Assembly (NCBI GenBank): GCA_964440915.1
Contig: CAYTTV010000034.1
Location: forward strand, 1-37,756
Reading direction: 5' to 3'
Length of the DNA stretch: 37,756 bases
From: CAMPJM01 sp964440915
Lineage (GTDB): Bacteria > Bacteroidota > Bacteroidia > Cytophagales > Cyclobacteriaceae
The notes below the pieces were generated by a model, which made no database searches, was not told where the DNA came from, and saw nothing but the letters and a program-made list of their open reading frames with translations. Both the position numbers and the translations under genes were made by a program. Each line of letters begins with the position of its first letter. Positions within the stretch are counted from its first letter, which is position 1. This document shows, piece by piece, positions 24,746-31,621 of the stretch.

Positions 24746-27022
24746 TTAATTTTCCTGATACAGCAAATAATTGTCAATCTGATGAAGAATTGCTCTGTTC
24801 GATAGCACATTGCTATTTTCAATGATGATATTAGCAGGGCGGTAATGCGCATCCGTTACTTGTAATTGCCCTGGAGACATAGTATCTATTCTAAGTTGTC
24901 CTATCCCTCCATCCAAGTTCTGATATAGCGTCTCATAAGACCCATCCTTCTTTCCGTCGCCCACTATATTGTCGTTGGCCAAAATGTGATAGCGAAGAAA
25001 ACTGGCTACCTGATTTTGCTCTTCTGTGGAAGCTGGGGCAAAGTTGGGCTGCAGTCCCAGTTCGGGATGATCCGGATTTATAGGAGTGCCTGGCAAAACA
25101 CCATCGTTTACTGCCTGCGTTATGGCAGCATTTGTTGGGATAAAGAAGGTATAGGGCGTTCCTGTATCTACCCCGTCGATGTCAAGCGTAGAGGCGTTAT
25201 ACATCAATGGCGAGTTTACCAAGTATTGATAAAAGGAAGAAAACTCAGGCTGTTGACCTATATGCTCACTTACTTTCTTATCCGATATGTTCAATATTCG
25301 ATCTATATAGTAAACGACGCCATTTGTCGTCTCTGTCCGGTTTGAAGTGTTCACCATCTCCCCACTGTCAAGGTTGCCAGCAGCCACTACTTCTCCATTA
25401 TTATATCTTATATATTCTCCCCCAAATGTTTCCACTATACCCTCTTCACTTAGATCGTCCAGCTCATTCAAAAAAGTAAAGGCTATATGAAGATTAATAA
25501 TACGCTGGAGCCGTATACTTGCCTGGCCTCCGACAAGCTCTGCTCCACCTTCTGGCGGCGAATACACCCATCGTTGAAAGCGCGTATCCCATGAAAAACC
25601 CGCTTCTGTCAAGGCATCGTTTGAGATCAAAAACATGGTAAACTTCACTGCCGGATTGGATACCGTAAGCTTCAGGTCGCCCTCCAATGCCCTGATCATC
25701 ATTGAGTAGTCAGGATCCAAATAAGCTTTGCCATATACGGTATGAAAGACATTAGCCTCTTGCACCTTATTTGTACCGTAAAAAAAACCGTTGCTCAAGA
25801 CCTGGGCATCTACCACATCACTGGCTGCATCAAAGCGCGCTTCTTCTCCAAAACTGTTACTGGTGGTTGCAAATCGCGTGGGCCAAACCACAGTACCCCA
25901 CATATGAGCAGAAAGAAAATCCCTGATGATGTTCACCGGTATCTTTTCCAAGGATTCATAGTGTTCCAACAAAACGTCTTGGATGTATTGATCCAGCACT
26001 TCATTTGTAGGAACAAAAATGGACCAACTATTAGATTGCCCGTCATTGTCGGTTAATTTTTCCCAGTTCTCGTTGTTAGGAGAGAAAGGAAGCTGACTGT
26101 CATAAAATTTCACGTACACTGGATCAGAACTTCCTGTGAGCACTTGATAGCGGCGGGTAACTTCTGGATGAGTAACAAAAACAGTCATGTATTTGTCGAA
26201 CAACTCCTTAAAGGAAGTATATTCAGGCTTATCCGACATATACTGTTCTATATTGGGCAATGGCGCAATCACTTTATCAATAACATGAATCACTCCATTT
26301 TCAGCCAAGATGTCTTTCTCGACAACCTTAGCACCTGCAACATTAAATCCGGTATAGAGCGAAGAAGGATAAAAATAATTGTAGTCTAAATCTGACAACA
26401 GCTTCTTGTCGAAGTACTGCTGCATAAAGTAAGGGATATACTTATTGTTATTATCGTCAGATACGTATCCGCCATTCCTATTGGAAGAGACCGCTTTCTG
26501 TTGGGGCAAAACTTGCCCTCCTACGGTAATCTGATCTTCGGTATATACGCCGGTATAGTACGCTGTTCTTCTTCTGAACGCCTCGTCTTCGACCCAGCCT
26601 AGATTGGACTGATAATCAACAAGTCTTTGGGAATTAAATGAATTATAAACCAATGCATAAGAAACAAGGTCTCTAGCTGTTGCGCTATCCATTGCTTCTA
26701 TACTCGTACCATTCTCTTCAAGGTACTGCTTGAAGGCATCATCATTTGGAGCAAAAACAGTCCAGTAACCGGCACCACTCAAGGTCTGTTTGTATCCTGC
26801 CTTGTCAACTACAGATAAAAAGCTCTTGAAATTCCCCTTCGTTGCTAACTGTTGGTATATAGGATCCTCTAAGGTCTCCGGTCGAGCGTAATATTCTTCT
26901 ATAGCCGTTTCGCGACAACTAGCGACAAGAGCCAATAGTGATAAATAGCATAATAATAATTTCGCTGATTTGATCATAATTATATGGGTGATTATAAAAT
27001 CAAGTACTTCAATCGATTGCAC
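24746..27022 (-). CDS. Large fasciclin lipoprotein with four FAS1 domains; first gene of operon
   Basis: As called the protein has 758 residues, but Met16 (26977) directly precedes a clean lipoprotein signal (MIKSAKLLLC ... LVASC, Cys36) and is the likelier start. Four FAS1 units are visible from their entry motifs YWTVFAPNDDAFKQYL, WSIFVPTNEVLDQYI, FTMFLISNDALTEAG and YTFFIPTNAAITQAV. Their exits are NGVIHVIDKVIAPL, VFHTVYGKAYL, NGVVYYIDRILNI and AILHQIDNYLL. It is expected on the cell surface as an adhesion or glycan-binding lipoprotein, although no ligand residues can be named. It heads the nine-gene operon and is preceded by a long leader of roughly 280-330 nt from the operator/promoter at 27311-27355. 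Confidence 0.85.
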   Translation of the reverse strand: MQSIEVLDFIITHIIMIKSAKLLLCYLSLLALVASCRETAIEEYYARPETLEDPIYQQLATKGNFKSFLSVVDKAGYKQTLSGAGYWTVFAPNDDAFKQYLEENGTSIEAMDSATARDLVSYALVYNSFNSQRLVDYQSNLGWVEDEAFRRRTAYYTGVYTEDQITVGGQVLPQQKAVSSNRNGGYVSDDNNNKYIPYFMQQYFDKKLLSDLDYNYFYPSSLYTGFNVAGAKVVEKDILAENGVIHVIDKVIAPLPNIEQYMSDKPEYTSFKELFDKYMTVFVTHPEVTRRYQVLTGSSDPVYVKFYDSQLPFSPNNENWEKLTDNDGQSNSWSIFVPTNEVLDQYIQDVLLEHYESLEKIPVNIIRDFLSAHMWGTVVWPTRFATTSNSFGEEARFDAASDVVDAQVLSNGFFYGTNKVQEANVFHTVYGKAYLDPDYSMMIRALEGDLKLTVSNPAVKFTMFLISNDALTEAGFSWDTRFQRWVYSPPEGGAELVGGQASIRLQRIINLHIAFTFLNELDDLSEEGIVETFGGEYIRYNNGEVVAAGNLDSGEMVNTSNRTETTNGVVYYIDRILNISDKKVSEHIGQQPEFSSFYQYLVNSPLMYNASTLDIDGVDTGTPYTFFIPTNAAITQAVNDGVLPGTPINPDHPELGLQPNFAPASTEEQNQVASFLRYHILANDNIVGDGKKDGSYETLYQNLDGGIGQLRIDTMSPGQLQVTDAHYRPANIIIENSNVLSNRAILHQIDNYLLYQEN

Positions 27023-27310
27023 TCATTGCTGATTCGATCAACCAGAGACAAAGCAATCTTAGGGAACTGATTTCAGCATCAGTTCAAGATCAATAATGTG
27101 TTATTTTCGGATTAGCGGATGCTTCTTAGGAAAAATTAAGAAACGTAGTGTTCACACTTTGGCAATATGCTATAATGCTGTTCCTAACTGAAACAGACCT
27201 TTGAACATGGCCTTAGTGTAAGCTCCGGCTATAGCATGGAATTAGAATAAGTAGATTTATTTCATATGTAACATGTAAGGTGTCTATTGTTATTTACCAT
27301 TATTTTATAT

Positions 27311-27355
27311 TAAATATACCTTAGTCATTACTAAAAGCTATCCTGTTGTATCCTG
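27311..27355 (-). promoter_or_regulatory. PUL operator/promoter, nine-gene Sus/FAS1/T9SS operon
   Basis: On the minus strand this reads CAGGATACAACAGGATAG (core 27355-27341), then 22 bp, then TATATTTA (27318-27311), matching five of six fixed -7 positions. It lies in the 839-bp gap 27023-27861, far (about 320 bp) from the first start codon. The rest of that gap holds a weak dyad (27540-27579) and the GH105 terminator (27736-27799); I see no gene in it. Confidence 0.72.
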
Positions 27356-27735
27356 CTCTCAGCCAATATAAAATAGGATTAATTAAATTATGGCTCTAAT
27401 CGTATATTAAACGTGTTTTTGACATTATTAAACTTCAAAATATTTTTATATAGATATATTTAGCGCTATGATGTAATGTTCACGATTGTTTTTAAATCCT
27501 ATTACTGTCGAGGAAAACATAAAGCTAAGGCAGGCATTGACGTCTCAGAAAACGCTTTGCAATAGAAAGCCTCAGACGTGCTGAATAATTTTAACACTAC
27601 CGTATTGGTTTTGCTACAAGAACACCATTTAGAAGGGATTCTAGTAGAATAATTCATTGGTGCTTCAATCCTCTATAGTGCTCTTTGGCAGGCAGGTCAA
27701 CTGGCATACCAACTTCCAAACATATTAAAACAAAA

Positions 27736-27799
27736 GAAGCAATGGCCTCGATCTACTTCGTTCCATCTACGAAGGAAGATCAGTAAGTGCCATTGCTTC
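27736..27799 (-). terminator. Long hairpin terminator downstream of GH105
   Basis: GAAGCAATGGC (27736-27746) pairs perfectly with GCCATTGCTTC (27789-27799). Inner pairings GATCT/AGATC and CTTCGT/ACGAAG extend the stem. On the minus strand it is followed by TTTTGTTTT, so it probably ends the GH105 transcript; plus-strand T-richness makes it possibly bidirectional. Confidence 0.8.
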
Positions 27800-27861
27800 A
27801 CTTTTATTTTGCACAGTCTATCACCCTCAAAGTCGAAGGTTACCTTTGTTTTACCTAAACC

Positions 27862-29010
27862 TTACTGCATTTTCATGATTTCGGTTCCGGCAAGCAAGAA
27901 GGCCCCTAGACCATAATCTTCAAAATCAGGTTTGCTATCGTAGGTTACCGGCTGCCCATCTTTGGGTTCTTTCCCAGTGCCTTGCATATATCCCAAAAAA
28001 CCATTCGGATGTACAGCATCCTCAACCATGGCGTTCCAGGCTTTAGCTATGACCGGAACGTATTTGTTTCGGTCAAGCAATCCCTGATTTACTCCCCAGG
28101 CCATAGCATAGGCAAAAAAAGCAGTCCCAGAAGTTTCCTTTCCTCCATAATGGTTCGGGTCGTGCAGGCTTACATTCCAAAAACCATCTTCCCTTTGTAG
28201 TGGCACAAGCGCTTCCACCATAGCCAAGAAATCCTGCTCATATTCTTTATAGTGAGGGGTGCTTTCAGGCACTATGTCCATCACTCTCGCCAATGCAGCT
28301 ACGACCCATCCATTTCCTCTCGACCAGTAAACATCCTTCCCATTAGGAGAAGTAAAGGGTGGCACGAAGTCTGCGTCTCTCCACCATAAGCCATGCTCAG
28401 GATTGTACAATCCCCCTCCTATTTCATTTTTAGTGGCACTGTATAAGTCATACATTTTTTCATAGTAGGCATCATCGTCGTATAGGACACCCAACTGGGC
28501 AAATATTGGCATGGCCATTTGTATGGCATCAATCCAGGTCCAGTCGTCTGATTTGTCGCTATGCACCATATTATCAATCGCTATTTTTATGGACTTGATG
28601 CGCTCTGGCTGAGGATCGATATTGTATAGCTCTATATAAATCTGCCCGGCAGTCTGGAAGTCGGCATGGCGGATGCTGTCGCCACCTGTAAGGCCCCAAT
28701 TATGCTTTTCGCCCCACTCCACGGCATAATCGTAGTACCGTTGCTGAGGATCCATCCTGTACAATGCCATTAATCCTTCATAATATACTGCCCTTGTCCA
28801 TATATTGCTCGGTCTGGTTTTGTTGGTTATGATTACTTCGCCTGGATCCGGCCACTCGTTCATAAAATAATCATTTGTTAAAGTGAGGGTTTTGAGAATT
28901 GCTTCATTATCAGGCAAACTCGTGCTTATTTTTTGCGTACAAGCAAAGCTTAATATCCCAAGTGCACTTAATAGTATAACTTTTCGAATTGCAACTAACT
29001 TATCCACCAT
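27862..29010 (-). CDS. GH105 unsaturated rhamnogalacturonyl hydrolase (YteR/YesR-like)
   Basis: This 382-residue enzyme matches the usual GH105 length and is built as an (alpha/alpha)6 barrel. It is predicted to remove the 4,5-unsaturated galacturonyl residue that PL11 lyase leaves at the non-reducing end of rhamnogalacturonan oligosaccharides. Family motifs are present: WTWIDAIQMAMP (Asp161, the likely catalytic acid by analogy with YteR), YWSRGNGWVVAAL, GGKETSGTAFFAYAM and a C-terminal DFEDYGLGAFLLAG. A lipoprotein-like signal ends at SFAC (Cys24); Ser at -3 is not ideal, so periplasmic release is possible. It is transcribed alone from the operator at 29089-29103 and stops before the hairpin at 27736-27799. 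Confidence 0.92.
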   Translation of the reverse strand: MVDKLVAIRKVILLSALGILSFACTQKISTSLPDNEAILKTLTLTNDYFMNEWPDPGEVIITNKTRPSNIWTRAVYYEGLMALYRMDPQQRYYDYAVEWGEKHNWGLTGGDSIRHADFQTAGQIYIELYNIDPQPERIKSIKIAIDNMVHSDKSDDWTWIDAIQMAMPIFAQLGVLYDDDAYYEKMYDLYSATKNEIGGGLYNPEHGLWWRDADFVPPFTSPNGKDVYWSRGNGWVVAALARVMDIVPESTPHYKEYEQDFLAMVEALVPLQREDGFWNVSLHDPNHYGGKETSGTAFFAYAMAWGVNQGLLDRNKYVPVIAKAWNAMVEDAVHPNGFLGYMQGTGKEPKDGQPVTYDSKPDFEDYGLGAFLLAGTEIMKMQ

Positions 29011-29058
29011 AAATTTTAATTTAGGTTATTGTCTTTTGTCTCAATTATTAATCCATTG

Positions 29059-29103
29059 TAAGAATAAAAAGAAAATCCTAAATCCCTATCCTGTTATATC
29101 CTG
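29059..29103 (-). promoter_or_regulatory. PUL operator/promoter, GH105
   Basis: On the minus strand this reads CAGGATATAACAGGATAG (core 29103-29089), then 22 bp, then TATTCTTA (29066-29059), which matches four of six fixed -7 positions. It lies 79 bp upstream of the start codon. The half-sites are the closest to a perfect direct repeat in the window, being nearly identical to those at 27341-27355. Confidence 0.72.
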
Positions 29104-29128
29104 TAATGCGTTCTTTTATACTTAATGT

Positions 29129-29399
29129 CTATAGGAAATCTTGCTTATTCGTTTTAGGAATTTTAGAATAAGCTTTCTGTAGTCCCTTCAGGTCTATAAT
29201 GATCTTATCAATCACCATTCCTGGATCGACCTTATATGCTTTTTTGAATCAGAGGACAATGGAGGGTTCAGGCTCACGTCAATTTGGTGACATTCCTGCT
29301 ATCCTTAATCGTTACATACCCAATGAATATTTTTCCTTTAGGCTTATCCCACACCATGCTCACCCATAGCCGCTTTCCCATGTTTGTCCGAAAGCAGTT
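29129..29399 (-). pseudogene. Decayed glycoside hydrolase C-terminus, GH115_C-like
   Basis: No intact gene lies in 29104-29449, but two coding-like fragments occur on the minus strand in different frames. Frame one (29399 to 29274) reads ...GKRLWVSMVWDKPKGKIFIG followed by YVTIKD and soon stops. Frame two (29248 to 29129) reads FKKAYKVDPGMVIDKIIID followed by LKGLQKAYSKIPKT and stops. The second resembles the 'VDPGVVIDKIVIDLGGLKPSYLGPP' ending that I recall from GH115 proteins and from GH2 enzymes with a GH115-type C-terminal domain. The first resembles the preceding beta-sandwich ('VWVSIDWDKAP.G'). Between them are a frame change and a missing stretch. It looks like the remnant of another pectin or side-chain hydrolase lost from this locus. 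Confidence 0.5.
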
Positions 29400-29449
29400 C
29401 TATTAACGCCTTTCTTATTTAGCTTGCAAAGGCACCGTGATTCGGTTTA

Positions 29450-29484
29450 AAACAAAAAAATCCCTCTCTATGAAGTTGAGGGAT
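29450..29484 (-). terminator. Terminator of the beta-helix/ricin gene
   Basis: ATCCCTC (29460-29466) pairs with GAGGGAT (29478-29484) around an 11-nt loop. On the minus strand the stem runs directly into TTTTTTTG. It begins 45 bp past the stop of the beta-helix gene. Confidence 0.85.
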
Positions 29485-29528
29485 CTTTAAGTAATAAGCA
29501 ACAATATAATCACACCATGCTTGAAGTC

Positions 29529-31328
29529 TTATTCAAGCACAATCTTTTGCATGGTATTTTCACCTTCGTACTCAATGGACAGTATGTATATCCCTTTTGA
29601 AAAAGATGTTACATCCATCACATAGCTTCCTTTAACTTCCTTATTATAGATTTCCTGCCCAGTCACATTCATGAGTTTAATCGTGGCAGGGATAGAGGGG
29701 GCAGAAGGAAAATCAATATTCACAGCATCTGATGCTGGGTTGGGAAAGACCGAAATCCTTACCCCGTCTCCTTGTTTTGAAAAGAGCTTTTGGTCATTAC
29801 TATTTGAACTTCCTCCACCCACTGGCTCAAAACGGAACATTTGATTTTGGAAACCACTTTGGCATGTCCACTGTTCTATGTTGGCACCATCTCCGGCCCC
29901 GATCACATCTACACACTTCCCACTTAAGCGAGACATGATCCGAACCCAGCCACCACTGCCTGCATTGGAAAAATACCACTGCTGCCCATTTCCCGCCCAA
30001 TAATCCCACAGGGCAATATTGGCACCATTGGCCGTAGAGATATTGGCCACGTCCATAGCCCTGCCAGTGGCAGTAACGGGATGAAAGCTCCAATACCCAT
30101 TGCCCCTGTCTACTGCTCTCCAATGCTGGTAGTCGCCACCCCAATATTCCCATTGGTTGATGTTGGTTCCATTGGAGGAGGAAAAATTGTATAGTTCCAA
30201 TGCTTTAGAAGTAGCGTGTTTTGGCGTAATTCTATACACACCATTGTTGACTATGCCACTGCCACATGTACCGCAGCTCGGCCCGCCACCTCCGCCAGAA
30301 CCTCCGCAGCCCGAAACATTAATGGTGCTGCTTGAGGTTCTCACCTCCTGACAGTTTGGATTGCCATTGGATACTGTCCCACTCAAAACATGGGTATTAG
30401 AAGCATCTTCAAGAAATATACCGTGACTGGACGTATTGGCAATGTCTACCCAACCAATTGTAGTGCCATGGCTACCAGAAACACTAAAAAACCCCCGGCC
30501 AGAGTTACGGGAATAAACCCCTTCTACCGAAACGTTCGGACCATTGTTATTGGCTACTCTAAAAGTAGCATATCCTCCTCCTTGATTATTATAGCTACCT
30601 GTTACTACTCCTACAGTACCGTTTCTGGAGTCGTTCAAAAGCAATCCACAGCCGCCTGTATTGTTGGCTGTGATGTCGCCGATGCTAAAACCATCTACAC
30701 CATACGTTTCAACCGCATGGCCTGCGGAACCATTAATATTTATGTTGCCGCTTATCGTAAGGTTGCTTGCAGGGCCAGTAGATGCGTCGACCCTAATACC
30801 CAGACCAACGGGACTATTATTGCTGAGATTCATGGTGATGTTGGAAATGGCAACATTAGAGCAGCCTCTAAACCAAAGGCCATAACGTGGGTTGCCCGTA
30901 ACATGCAGGTTACGGACTGTAATACCGTCTCTTCTGTCGGCATGCACCACTACCACTAAATCCCCTCCATTGCAATTAACAGTGTGGCCATGAAAATCCA
31001 ACGTTTGGTTGGCTCTAGGCCTTATGGCATATACACTGCCGCCATCGGGGCCAGAATCACCAGAATTTCTAATATTGATGGTGCCGGCTCCCATATTATT
31101 ACAAGCGGCATTTACAGCATCAAACATTCTACTTCCTGTATAAACCGTATTGCCGTTTACCCTAGCAGACCAGGTGCTGCCTGAGCGGGTCACTTCGCCC
31201 TGAGCGTATGCGTTACTACAAAACAATATTGCCCCAAAGGTCAATATCATGCAAAAAAATAAGCTGTTGAGTTTCTTCATAAGTATGCAGATTAAAGTAA
31301 AAAGTAAATTTGCGGCCAGACTATCCAA
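29529..31328 (-). CDS. Secreted right-handed beta-helix protein with ricin-type lectin and T9SS type-A tail
   Basis: The called frame has 599 residues, but Met17 (31280) begins a normal signal peptide (MKKLNSLFF ... NAYAQ) and is the likelier start. Residues about 50-345 show repeated short-strand patterns (VRNLHVTGNPRYGLWFRGCS, VAISNITMNLSNNS, FSIGDITANNTGGCGLLLND) typical of a right-handed parallel beta-helix, the fold of many pectin lyases and polygalacturonases. A Gly/Cys-rich linker precedes a ricin B-like beta-trefoil at about 362-500 with repeats ending NINQWEYWGGDYQHW, NIALWDYWAGNGQQW and NIEQWTCQSGFQNQMF. The last ~75 residues (VFPNPASDAVNIDF ...) form a T9SS type-A sorting domain. 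Pectin cleavage is plausible but no catalytic residues are identifiable. Confidence 0.82.
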   Translation of the reverse strand: MDSLAANLLFTLICILMKKLNSLFFCMILTFGAILFCSNAYAQGEVTRSGSTWSARVNGNTVYTGSRMFDAVNAACNNMGAGTINIRNSGDSGPDGGSVYAIRPRANQTLDFHGHTVNCNGGDLVVVVHADRRDGITVRNLHVTGNPRYGLWFRGCSNVAISNITMNLSNNSPVGLGIRVDASTGPASNLTISGNININGSAGHAVETYGVDGFSIGDITANNTGGCGLLLNDSRNGTVGVVTGSYNNQGGGYATFRVANNNGPNVSVEGVYSRNSGRGFFSVSGSHGTTIGWVDIANTSSHGIFLEDASNTHVLSGTVSNGNPNCQEVRTSSSTINVSGCGGSGGGGGPSCGTCGSGIVNNGVYRITPKHATSKALELYNFSSSNGTNINQWEYWGGDYQHWRAVDRGNGYWSFHPVTATGRAMDVANISTANGANIALWDYWAGNGQQWYFSNAGSGGWVRIMSRLSGKCVDVIGAGDGANIEQWTCQSGFQNQMFRFEPVGGGSSNSNDQKLFSKQGDGVRISVFPNPASDAVNIDFPSAPSIPATIKLMNVTGQEIYNKEVKGSYVMDVTSFSKGIYILSIEYEGENTMQKIVLE

Positions 31329-31395
31329 TAAAAATTCGTGGAATTACAATGGAATGGCTAAAAATAATCGAAGCGTAGAGCTGTACGATTGTCTA

Positions 31396-31440
31396 TAAAG
31401 ATATTGATAAAAAAAGCGCAAAGTGTCCTGTAATATCCTG
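31396..31440 (-). promoter_or_regulatory. PUL operator/promoter, beta-helix/ricin gene
   Basis: On the minus strand this reads CAGGATATTACAGGACAC (core 31440-31426), then 22 bp, then TATCTTTA (31403-31396), matching five of six fixed -7 positions. The core ends 98 bp upstream of the called start and 146 bp upstream of the preferred Met17. Confidence 0.72.
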
Positions 31441-31491
31441 CTAATTAACCATTTAAAAAAACAAGAGCAATCACTTCAATTCTTGTAATCT

Positions 31492-31544
31492 AAAAATGCG
31501 ATAAGGAGCAACCCCTTCTCAAAAGAAAATTGCTCCATTATCGC
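31492..31544 (-). terminator. Terminator of the GH2 gene
   Basis: GCGATAAGGAGCAA (31498-31511) pairs with TTGCTCCATTATCGC (31530-31544) with one bulged base. On the minus strand it is followed by ATTTTTA. It lies about 78 bp past the GH2 stop and upstream of the next operator. Confidence 0.82.
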
Positions 31545-31621
31545 TTCCATAACTATATTTTCTTTCTATTAAGATCGGATAAGTCCAACCCTTTTATATA
31601 CTTGTCCTGTCCATTCCCACA

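Noticed and set aside
27540..27579. ACGTCT...AGACGT dyad with inner GCTTT/AAAGC as a terminator or operator
   Set aside because: The stem is interrupted, has no T tract on either strand, and does not recur in front of the other units.
30390..30959. 189-codon rightward open frame
   Set aside because: It is antisense to the beta-helix gene and reflects that gene's low-stop repetitive codon pattern; no family features were seen.
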